NCBI GenBank assembly: GCA_028622995.1
Contig: JAJQJQ010000031.1
Coordinates: forward strand, 2,666,001 to 2,730,000
Reading direction: 5' to 3'
Source: Panagrolaimus kolymaensis
Taxonomy: Eukaryota; Nematoda; Chromadorea; Rhabditida; Panagrolaimidae
DNA: 64,000 nt
Part shown: in pieces, positions 22,801 to 33,435 of the stretch
Numbering within the stretch: the stretch's first letter is position 1
Layout of the letters: the number at the start of each line of letters is the position of its first letter
Program-made: the position numbers and the translations under genes
Notes under the pieces: model-generated
Told to the model about the DNA's origin: nothing
The model's input: the letters and a program-made list of their open reading frames with translations, nothing else
Database searches by the model: none

Positions 22801-25800
22801 GACCTTTTGATAATTTTTGAAGACAATTATTAACTTTTTCAAGAATGATCATATTTTTATCGTTAGAATCGTTCAAATAACTGACGATGCAACCAGTATC
22901 TTTAAGACGTTTAATTTTATCGAGGTCATTTTTATCATTGACGCCTACAATAAGGTTTGCAATTCTTTCAATTGTTCTAACTTGCTCTGATAATATTATT
23001 CGATATGAATCAGTTTTTTGTGCTTCTTTTAATAATTGATTTTGATATGTTTCATCCGTGATGAAAATGTGATTTCTTGTTACAATACGCTTGGTCAACT
23101 TTGTTATATGATTTAAAACTTCTTCCAATGCAGTAATATATTCATCATTAAACACAACTTCATTATAACAAATTAATGAGCAAACTTGAGCAATAAGCTT
23201 TTCAGGAATATGATAGCTTTCTTTGCCTGTAAACATTTTTTCCAATCGTTCAGCTGCATCATATTTTTCAGCTTGTTTTAAATATATGATATAATATCCA
23301 ATATTTCCAGAATCTTTAAATACATTATTAACTTTGTAATGCTTTTGCTTTTTTGCTGTCAAAATCCAATCATCCAAAGACATTTTTTCCAATTCATTGT
23401 TATTTGTTGAAGTATTCATTAACATAAAAAATAATTGCTTCAAAATGTCTTCATCAAAATTTTCATCCATTTTTATATTCTCCAATTTTGTTGCAAGCAA
23501 AATTTTTAAGCGATTACTTTTTATATATTCCATCGAGCTTAAGATAATTGGCGTACATTTTCTTAGTTGTTTCCTCCATTGGCTTTCTAATCGAAGAATG
23601 ATAAAATTATCAACAAGCATTGTTTGAGGAAGCGAGGTTGCAAAGTTTAATATAAATTCAGAAGGAACACAATATTCATTTTGTAACCAAATAGCAGTTG
23701 AAATAATAAATTGAAAATCTATTACATTCAGATGGTTTCCATCAACTTCAAATCTTTCATGTAACATTTTAATGAAGCATGAATCAGTTTTTGTTGAAAT
23801 TAAATAACAATCTATCCATTCAATTATAGTTTTTTCAAAAGCATTCGGAAAATAACTTGCAAAAAATGTTTTATCTTCTGTTTTTCGATAATCCCATTTA
23901 ATGAGTTTTAGCCTTTCGTGATTTTCATCAAAATAATGTCTAAAACTTTGACATTCTCTTGCCGCCTCTAATTTTCTTAATTCAGTATCATTTTCAATAT
24001 TATAATAATTTTTTCCGTCAAAATATAACAAAGTTAACATTTCACCTTCTTCCCATGATTCAAGCAACTTAACTGTGCCATATTTTTCATTTCCATAAAT
24101 TTTAATTTGTAAATTTAATGTTTGTGAAATTAAATATCGAAAAGCAAAACTTCGAAACTTTTTTGCTATCATTTGTTCTTGGCAATCATTTGAGTCCATT
24201 TCGATGTTGCTGCTATTTACTTTTGGTATTAAGTTTTTTAATTCTAATGTTTGATAACTTCTCATTATATCCCAGCTTTTTCCGCTTTTTTCACCTTGGT
24301 TAAGTAAATTCAATTTCATTAAAGTTATATTGAAAGATAATAATTTTTTCATCTGCCAATAAAACCTGATTAAAAACTTTGCGGTCTTAAAATCAGCTTT
24401 TCCAGAGAAGTCAGGAACTCTACCAAATCTTGCTTCAAATTCGCTTTTAATAACTTTATTTTGTACTTGTTCTTTTATACTATCGCCTTCTGTTTCTCCC
24501 CCAAATAATTGATTTATTGCTTTATTCATTATACTTTCACCATGAACTTCTAAATTCCATTTATTAAATGTAGATTCAAACCATTTTTTATCTTTGTTTA
24601 CAGTAGAAATAATTTTTATGATATTTGAATCCTTTTCATCCAAATTTAGCTTAAAATTTTTCCAATCTTCATCTTCAGCCCATGTAATGTTTTGTCGTTC
24701 ATACATTTTAAATAAATTAGAATATTTTTCTTTCAGAGGTGTAAAAGTTTCATTAATTTTAAATAAAGTATTTAAATCAATTTCATTTAAACGATAATCC
24801 ATAAAAAAATTTGACACAATTTTCTCTACTTTTGTCGAGGCAATATCTGAACTCCAATACTGATCAGCGCTGGGTTTTATGAATTTAATTTTTTCTAATT
24901 TATCACCCATATTTAAGATTTCTGTATCTACGGATATATCTTCAGTTTGGCAATATTCAGCATAATAAGCAACCAACGATCGAATTGAAGTGATGCAGCT
25001 TTTTAGAAGCCTTTTGTCAGCATAATTTTTAACCAATGCATCTAATTCATAAAGTGATAAACCATCTGGTTTTTTAGCTTCTAATGCGGCTATAACTGTT
25101 TTTTGCATCGAATTTTTCATTAATTCACGAAACTTTGAACCTTTCAAAATCATTATTTTTGAATTTTTTTTTAATAATTCACTATCAAATTCGATTAAAA
25201 AATAATTAATTATTTCTTGAGTAATTGTACATAGCCCTTTAAAATCTTTTTTATAAAGATTTTCAAAATATTCATGAGGAAGAATGCGGCTTTTTCTTGC
25301 TTTGCTTCTTTTTGCATCCAAAAATTCTTCATTTACTTCTTTTATAATTACGACTTCTTGTTCTTGCTCGATGGATTCTTCCTCTTCTACATTTTCGTCG
25401 ATATTAAACTTTTGTTGAATTTTTGATTTTGTCATTAAAGCATTTACCGCATTCATAGTGGCATCCATTTTATTACGATGCTCTTGAGCTTTTTGCTTTA
25501 CTTTGCTTAAAACTATGGATTGTTTCATTGTGGTTTGGGCTTCAGTCGATCTTTCACTTTTTTGTGTTCGATTATCTTTGACCAAAACTCTATCTGGCAC
25601 TTTAGAATTTTCAAATTCTCCATAACAATCTGGCCTATCTCCGACAATATACCTGTAGCGGTTAATTCGTCGCTTTGCATCATTTTTATTACTCCATTTA
25701 ACAATCAATCGTTTTGGCTTTTCCTCATCTTCACCATAGTAAAACTTATTTTGACCTTTAGCTGAACGATCTATCATAGCAATATGATTGCCATAAGTGC

Positions 25801-27470
25801 CTGAGCTTCCACATTTTCCCATATGGCCATCATTTCCATGGATCCCAGTTTTGCTAAAAGTATTAGTGACTTGCCATGTAATAGTTTCGCTTGAGTTAAT
25901 AAGTGTGCATTCTCCCACATTTCCTTTTTCTCCACCCACACCATTTAATCCACCAATTCCACCAAGAGTTCCATCAGTTCCTTTAATCCATATAACTAAC
26001 TCATACCAACTATACCATACTCCTTTATCTGTTCCATATGTATAATAAAGGTTTCTACCATGATCATCTTTGAAGAGTTTATAAATATATGTGCTAACAT
26101 AGCTTATTTTTTCTTCAATAATTTCCCATCCTGGCGGCGAAAAATCTGTAAATGTTTCCCATTTTTCACGGTAAAGGCTTTCATATTTAACACAAATTTC
26201 ATTCAATTCTTTTTGTGTAACACAAACACCATTAAGGCCATCTCCACCTTTGCCACCATCTTCCCCATCTTGGCCGTTTCCACCATTCAGTTTTAGGGTT
26301 AAAAATTCAGAATTCGAAAATTCTTCTGTAACAATAGTTATATTTCCACTTGATTCACCTGGTAATCCATCCCTTCCTTTATTTCCATCTTCACCTATTC
26401 CACCATCCAATGCTTTTCGAATTCCATCATTTGATGAACTTTTTCCAGAAACTTCTATGGTTCTTTTCCCCCAAACTGTAAGTTTATCCGTTACTATGGA
26501 TAAATTAGTTCCCATCCATACATCTCCACATAAGTCAACATCTATATGACATGTATTTTTAGCAATAATATCAACTTGTTTTGCACTTTTTTCCTTCATT
26601 TTTGATTCCAACTCTTTAATAATAACACTCAAAAATATGGTACATCCGATGACATTAACAGTAGATGTTTCTTTTCGATTTTTTTTATCATTTTCATCGA
26701 CAAATTCTTCAAAGTCCATTTCAATTCTTGGTTGTTCAAGGTATATATTTAACACCTTTTTTAATGCTTGCTTTTCCAAAAAATCATCTGTGGGCATTTT
26801 TGAAAGAGCCCGGATAAATTTTGCTTTCACAGTATCTTGTTTAGAAGATTCAGCCCACTCAATATTTTTTAAAGTACTTAAATAAATTCCATTAATAAAC
26901 CAAGCATTCCATTGTTTCCAAATTGCTAAAGACATTTCTCCTGTTTCAAACCATTCAATTATCAAAGATTTTACGGCTTCTTCAGGCGCAAAATGTACAA
27001 ATCTGCTTTCCAAAAAGTAGTAAAATTTTTGTAATTCTCCTCGCCAATCCAAAACTCTTTCATCGGATAAACTAATTCCATTTGTTATTAATTTCCATGT
27101 CCAAAGCAAAAAATATTTAGAATTCAACTTTAAGCAATCTCGTGCTTCGTGAATGAAATCTGTTTTTCCTTGACTCACCAATTCTGTCATTTTGTTTTTA
27201 ATGTTTGATTTAACGAATTTCAATAATTCGTCTTCAAAATTTTTTCGAACATAACATTTTGGGCCATCTCCAATTTCACCCAGATCTGCCAATAATTTTT
27301 CAATTGTTTGTTCATCATTAATACATTTTAATATTAAAAGTTGCAATTCTTCCGAAGTGTATGCCTTGATATTTTCTATAATTTTATTTTATTAAATTAA
27401 ACTTTAAATCTATTTTTATATATTCACCTTTTGTTATTAAATTTTCAGTGGAATCGCTTTCAGGTGGCAT
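16815..27470 (-). CDS. Giant SecA-motor protein, 3466 aa
   Basis: Five exons (27470-27428, 27375-21262, 21152-18340, 18292-17250, 17202-16815) total 10,401 nt and close exactly, so this is one eukaryotic spliced gene. Residues ~1566-1572 are Walker A NTGEGKS (SecA: TGEGKT), 1672-1675 are DEVD, and ~1890-1930 contain QWSEGLHQ then GLSGTLGS as in SecA nucleotide-binding domain 1 and the crosslinking region. Residues 2060-2071 read [12 protein letters not shown] and 2096-2108 [13 protein letters not shown], the SecA motif V/VI blocks. SecA is the bacterial ATPase that drives proteins through SecYEG; what this protein moves is unknown. Before the motor lie ~1500 residues, including Gly-x-y collagen-like runs (~330-540) and a coiled acidic region. 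A hydrophobic pair of helices follows at ~2887-2945, then an acidic tail. Introns are very few for this genome, suggesting horizontal origin. ATG 27470 follows TTTTTCAG closely. Confidence 0.9.
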
Positions 27471-28106
27471 AATTTTAAAGAAGTTCTGGAGTTCTGAAAA
27501 ATTAACTTTAATAAAATCCCTCAAACTTTGTACTTTTTGTTTTCTTTAGTTGCATTTGAAGAATACTCTCGTATTTTATTGATGATAAGTTTTTATCAAA
27601 AAACGTTAACTGGCGTAAAAAAATTGCCAATTAATTAGTTGCAAACGAAAACATTAACTGAGTTTTTCTTTGTCTATCTTTTATATTGCATACTATGAAA
27701 ATTTTTTCTTTTTTATAGCACACAATAAAGACCCTAAAAGCATAGGTATCAAAAAAAAATTTGAAATGAAAAATAAGGGCATTAATGCAAAAAAAAAGTT
27801 TAATATGTCTGAAAATAAATATAAATGCTCACATTTATTTATACAGTATCTTTGATAATAACCAAAAAAACTTAAATATTAAGTTGAGTTGAAACGTCTA
27901 AAAAAAAGAAGAGGAATGTCAAGATAGAACAAAAAATACAAAAAATATTTATATGGTCATCATAACCTTATTTAATTAGCAAATAATGTTATTTTATTAG
28001 CTTTTTATTAATATGTGAGTAAATAAATTAATTATATAGCATAAAAAATATTTAGGTTTTTCGATGAAATCGTATGCTGACGGCCTCATTAGTTTTAAAC
28101 ATATTG
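27471..28106. other. Intergenic region between two same-strand island genes
   Basis: About 640 bp of very AT-rich DNA separate the stop of the 1087-aa gene (28107) from the start of the SecA-motor gene (27470). It should contain the promoter or trans-splice signal of the latter; an acceptor TTTTTCAG lies ~35 nt upstream of its ATG. The small frame at 27670-27855 is Lys/Asn/Phe low-complexity and unlikely to be real. Confidence 0.6.
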
Positions 28107-31100
28107 TCAAAGTTCATCATGCTCTTTGGGGTTTTCATCATCACGTTTATATCTTGAAACCCATCGTTTTGCATCTTGTGAAATGACTAATTCTGCTTTT
28201 TTTCGATTTTCATTTACGCTTTCAACTGATTTTTTTACAATTTCTTGTTTTCTTTTTAATGAAGCTTTTTCATTTTTTGTCTTTTCAATTGCATACGCAA
28301 CCGCTATTGCAGCAACAGTTCTTCGATCTTGATCTTCTAATCGTAGATCATACCTTCGAACGACAGCCTTTGTTGATTTACTTAAAGAATTTTCTGCTTC
28401 ATCTAATAATACTTTTGTTTCAGTTGCAACTATATTTGCGAGATTATCACTTTGTTTATTAAAACGTTTCAAAAAGTCTTTTTCACTGCTTCCTTTAAAT
28501 TCATTAAGAATTATTTGATGGCATGCAGCAATGCCTTCAACATTAGTCATATTTAATTTTTGAGCTAATATCAAAGTGGCTTGAATCATCTCTTGGCTAG
28601 GATTTTTAGTGAATTGTTGCATAAGCCGATGATATTCACTAACTGATAAATTTTGGAAGGGTCTTGTATTGCCAACTTGTAATTCTTCCAATGGCACGCC
28701 AAATCTATCCATAATTAATAGTCGGAGATCTTCAATTTGAACTTCAAATGTGTGGCGATATTGTCCAATTTTTTTATTTGTTGTAAAAATCCCTACATTT
28801 TTTATAAATTGTTCTTTAGCTTCACGCATTTCTTTATTCATTTGATTTTCCATAATTTGTTGCTTTTCCTTTGTAGTTTTTTTATATGCATCACTGTTTC
28901 GTATTTCTTCTTGCTTTTTCCGTAGCTCTTCTTCTTTTTCATTATAATTCTTTGTTTCCCACATCAGCTTTTCTCTATCAGATTTATCATTTTTACTAAG
29001 CCAATGTGCTTTTTTATTTATGTCATATTCATTTCCTCGTTTTTCCTCATCATTTTTTTGCAATAATCGATCATCCGCATTTTTGCTAACTTTATTATTT
29101 GTTTGTGCAAGAGCAGCTCCATCAGTATTAAGTTGTCCATTTACTAATAAAATTCCACGCCGGATGTCTAATGTTGTTTCGGTTAAAGCTATTTCACTAA
29201 ATAATTTTATTTTTTAGATTCTGATTTAAAAAGACTAACCTAAACAACATTCTAATGTCATCTGCATAATCCATCATTCTTACTAATTGTTGATTCATAA
29301 CATGCTCATTTTCGGTCCCCATGAGAGCTATGACAAAATTTTGCTCATAATAATCAAAAGCTTCATTCCCAGCTATGTCATTTCTACTTCTCTAAAAATT
29401 TGTTTCTTTATGAACCATTTACTGAATACATTGAAAAAGTTTGCACTAAATTTTTGTTTAATGAGGCAAGCTTAGATGAAAAAAATAGATTTCTATTTTT
29501 TGATTTTTTTGCTTCTTATAGTTTTTGTATCATAAAATTAAGCTTTAAAAAATCCTTACAATGATGTTTCTTGCTAACTCATCGCGTCGTCTAATTGTTT
29601 CCCCTTCAATCGATTCATCGTAATCATCTTGACGATCCGGTTCTTGACTTCCAGGCTTGTCACTTGGCGGATCTTTTTTAATTGCAGGCGGAAGAATAAT
29701 GTCTGGGAAATTATTATAGCAGGCCATTGAAACTCCTCGTCTCATTTCAATTTGCTTTTCTTCAATATCATTGGGTTTCTTATTAAATTCACTTTCATTA
29801 TACGGTTGGTTAATATTACTATCCATCCACATATTTGAAGAATTTATAGCTACATCAGCACTGTCATCTGCAAAGCTGCTTGCTACGTTACAGGTATTAT
29901 TTCTATTATTTTGTGATCCATTATCCTTTTGTAATTTAGTTGAAAGGGTTGTAGCTAAAGCAACACCATCTGTAACAACGGTAGCTATTTTCTCGATGGA
30001 CTTCCCAGCGTTTTGTATCTTTTCCAAAAAAGTACTATCTTTTTCAGAATCCTTATTAACAAAAACATCATTAGCAGAAGAAGATAATTCATCTATTTTT
30101 TCATTTTGTTGAAATTTTTCAACAACATAATTATCATTTTCTGATTTTGACACAAAATTGCTACCACTTACGTGGGCAGCTTCGTCTTCTGTGGTAGTGT
30201 TTTCATTGCTTTGTTGACTATCAGAAACTTTATTATCTTTTTCAAACTTATTTGCAAAACCTCCAGCAATAGCAGCTCCACCTGCAACACTCGTAACAAT
30301 TTCCTCTGTCGTATTTTCTTTTTTATGTAATTTTGTAACGATATCTTTCATTTGTTCCATTCTGTATTCCATTTGAATTTGCTCAAAAATTTTTTTAGCT
30401 GTTAAAGGTGAAGTTAATGTTCCATAACAAGTAAAAAAGGAACTAGATAAATTAAAATAATCTTCAGCTGTGCAATTTTCTTTGTATATCATTGTAGCTA
30501 TAATAGTCATAACCGAAATTACTGATGTCACACAACGTGATAAAGAGAATAAATTTAAGAAGAATCTAGTCATTGGTGATAAATCACCATATGTTGCTGT
30601 ACCCAAATCCTTCTTTCCCAAACCTACAGTTACAATTTTTTTGTTGATGTAATCGCTCATCATACTAACAACTGTTGAAACAATTAATGAAATTTCAGTT
30701 ATTATTGATTCATCATGATTCCATTTATCGGATATAGACATCATTGAACTAAAAAAAATTTAAATTATTTTTTTTTGTCAATGTATTGTCCTTTTTGGTG
30801 CAGATACTGTGGTAAAATTATCAAAATTTTAAGCAAAGCAACTTATAATAGTAGCCATTTTGACCATGAATAAACTTACAAAGCTATTGTTGAAGCAGTG
30901 TTAACATAAGTATAAAATTTTTGGGTTTTGTTTATATATGGACGTATCGCTTCTATTTTTGTTGAAAATCCTTTTAATTTTGAAATTTCTGTAATCCATT
31001 TTGCACTGCTTAAACTTGCAACTAATGATGCCGCCATTAAGGCATAGCTAGCATAACATAAACCTGCTTTTGACCATCTAATAAGTGATTTCCCTAAGCT

Positions 31101-31812
31101 GCAAGCAGGAGATTCATATATTGCAAGTGATGGATTTATTTTTTCATCAAATGATGGTTGATCGGTTTTTTGTATTTGAGCATAATGCCCCTCGATTGGA
31201 TAACAACATAATGAAGGGTCAAACACGTTATTTTTAATATAATCATCCCAGTTTTCGTAAATTCTTGATTGAAGGTCAATATATCGATCTTCATCATCAG
31301 CGTTTTTGAAATAAAAAACTAAAGAAAGGGATTTACATTAAATCTCAGAATATGTCAAGGCAAACAAACCAGGGAAAGCGGTTTCAGTAGTTTCATCGAT
31401 ATATGCTATAATATAAACGACATTCAAATACACCATTTCACTTTTAGAACATTTTTGCATTATTTTTCGCATTTTTATAGCAATATGCCGTTGTATTTTT
31501 GTATACCAAAAGTTTACTTTTGCTGCTAGACTTCTTCTTCTTGGAGGAACCTTTAAAAATAAAATAACATAACAAAGATTTCCAAAACAAAAAACTCACA
31601 TTTCCAAAAGCATCAGTCAAAATTTTTGCTTCTATCACTTCATAGTTTTCAGCACAATTATATTTTCTTCCGGCATTATTTAAATAAAATTGATTTTGAG
31701 CATTTGTGGCACGAATAGACCAAGCCCGACTATCTTTCCATGTATCAGGCCAAACTAATGCTGGAGGGAGGTTTGGAAGATTTGGAGGTAATTCTTCTTC
31801 TATAACAATCAT
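28107..31812 (-). CDS. Membrane and coiled-coil protein of unknown family, 1087 aa, neighbour of the SecA-motor gene
   Basis: Six exons (31812-31600, 31550-31370, 31318-30880, 30748-29560, 29391-29240, 29196-28107) total 3264 nt and close to 1087 aa. I do not recognise the family. The N-terminus has a Pro-rich PPNLPNLPPALVWPDTW segment and resembles a small folded domain. Hydrophobic segments lie at about residues 205-230 (SYALMAASLVASL) and 300-330 (SVISVMTIIATMIY), with two weaker Gly/Ala-rich ones (SVAGGAAIAGG; DGVALATTLS) beyond. The last ~350 residues are highly charged and largely helical, with long E/K/Q-rich coiled-coil stretches. It is transcribed towards the SecA-motor gene on the same strand, which makes a shared pathway plausible but unproven. 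The ATG is one base after a TTTTGCAG acceptor. Confidence 0.8.
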
Positions 31813-32360
31813 CCTGCAAAATGAAATTTAAGAAAACTATTTAAAAAAATTAAACTAAAATAATTTTAGGCTAGCTTTTCTTAAAATTGAAAAGTCAAAA
31901 AATTTAAGAAGATAAAATGAGCGTATAATATTATAGATAAAGAGCAACTCTTCCTTGCCACTCCTATTCCCTGTTTTAAGCATAGTGCTGGTTTAGCATT
32001 CTCCTGTGCAAATTTATTTCCCATATCACATTTTTTTGTGTGAAATAAAACTCGAATAAAGGGATTTTTTCCTATGTCTGTGTATCTACAATTAGACGAC
32101 ATTACAAGACTAAAAATAAGAAGATAATAAAAATGGAAAAAAATCAATTAACTCTTGAAAGCAATGTTGATAAGGAAGGAAAAGTGTAAACAACATGTAC
32201 GAAAACTTGTGATTTTCTCTTATAGTTTAAGTTATGATTTTAAAATTTTTTCATATTTTTTACACTCTTTTTTCTATTATTATTTATTTTTGCTGATTAT
32301 AAAAAGTTTTTGTGTGTAGTTATTACTTTTGCTGTTGATCAACAAAAAAAGTCAAAAAGA
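31813..32360. other. Divergent promoter region of the island
   Basis: About 550 bp separate the 1087-aa gene from the divergent 172-aa gene and probably drive both. A minus-strand frame at 31881-32147 with MSSNCRYTDIG is open for 88 codons but has no good donor to join the downstream exon, so I do not call it. Confidence 0.55.
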
Positions 32361-32879
32361 ATGGATTCTGAGTGTGATAGATTAAAAGAAGATTTTATTA
32401 GAATTTTTAACGTTTTAACTTTAAACGACGTCAAAGAAATTGATGAAAATGACATAAAATTATTTTTAAAAGTTATTTATGAATATTCAAGGCATCGGCA
32501 TATTTCAGGAATAGAAAAATTTACTGACGAAGAAATTACTCTTTTGTCAGAAAAAGTCCCAACTTTACTTAAACATTTAGATAACGGCTTATGGACATTG
32601 ATATTTAATCTAGATGAAAAAGATATATTTGATTATTGTTGTTATCGTTCAGCAGTACAATTTTTAATAGAAGATTTTAATCAGTTTATTCCAGAAAATG
32701 AAGAAAAACAAACCAATTTGAACTCGTTAGTATCAAATTTTGAACAAAAAGAATATTTTTTGAGTTATAATTATGATGATGATTTTCCCGATCCATACCC
32801 AGAAGGCCCTGTTCCAAAACATGATGGTGTACCTGAATCGCATTGGTGGTGGAGAAAAGTGGAAGAAATTTATGAATGA
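32361..32879 (+). CDS. Acidic orphan protein, 172 aa, divergent from the island genes
   Basis: Single-exon gene. I choose ATG 32361 (MDSECDRLKEDF) over the upstream in-frame start at 32310, because a TGTAG acceptor-like site lies between and the residues before 32361 are Lys-rich and unlike the rest. The protein is helical and acidic. It has alternating charged and hydrophobic residues for ~110 positions, then an acidic linker with DDDFPDPYPEGPVPKHDG and a C-terminal WWWRKVEEIYE. There is no signal peptide or membrane segment. I know no family with this tail. The lack of introns and the divergent layout tie it to the SecA-motor block; function is unknown. Confidence 0.6.
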   Translation: MDSECDRLKEDFIRIFNVLTLNDVKEIDENDIKLFLKVIYEYSRHRHISGIEKFTDEEITLLSEKVPTLLKHLDNGLWTLIFNLDEKDIFDYCCYRSAVQFLIEDFNQFIPENEEKQTNLNSLVSNFEQKEYFLSYNYDDDFPDPYPEGPVPKHDGVPESHWWWRKVEEIYE

Positions 32880-33277
32880 TCATTCCTTGTTTTATTCATT
32901 AGCTATTAATACCCTCCAGAATGACTTTTTTTCATCCGTGCAAAGTCATTTTATTAAATAAATAAATATATACATACAAAACTGTTAAACACTTTCTTTA
33001 CTTTTTTTTACAAAATGCGAGAAAAAAAGGTTGGAGTTAATTTAAAACAACAAATTGTTCAATCAACAAACGCGCTTTTTGCAAAAAATGATTGACACGC
33101 GCTTTCGTGTTAAAAACTTTTGAGCAGGCAGATAGATGCTTGCTTGCTTACTTTGTTTGCTACTAACCAAAGCTTTTTGCTTTCCATAGTTTTTTTATTC
33201 CTTCAATTTTAACAAAACAAAAAAAAAGAAATTATAGATACAAAAACATATGCATAAGAAATACATAGTTTAATTTT
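32880..33277. other. 3' convergent region between the orphan gene and the receptor, containing the right direct repeat
   Basis: This is AT-rich 3' flank. From about 33065 onward it is homologous to 15555-16255 on the far side of the island. No additional gene is visible. Confidence 0.7.
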
Positions 33278-33435
33278 TTAAACTGCAGTATTATATCGAT
33301 TATTTTGTGACGAGGATCGTTTATTAATAGATCCACCACTAAATTTATTATTATTGTTATTAGTATTACTATTTTGGCTATTATTTTTGGGGTCTTTTCT
33401 TCGAATAACTGGTCCGCTAATTGTTGAAGCTGTAG
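33065..33435. repeat. Right direct-repeat copy (authentic receptor 3' end)
   Basis: It covers the 3' flank and most of the last exon of the receptor gene and matches 15555-16412 in the same orientation. It lacks the hAT-like element, and since the exon continues into an intact gene on its right this is the original copy. Confidence 0.85.

Noticed and set aside
22140..26885. Plus-strand frames opposite the SecA-motor exon
   Set aside because: Shadow frames of a verified coding exon.
16815..27470. Bacterial contaminant or operon as explanation for the SecA-like sequence
   Set aside because: The coding sequence is interrupted by four GT-AG introns whose removal restores one exact frame, and eukaryotic genes flank it on both sides.
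31881..32147. 88-codon minus-strand frame upstream of the 1087-aa gene
   Set aside because: No acceptable donor links it to the exon at 31812 and that exon has its own ATG beside an acceptor; possible upstream exon but unsupported.
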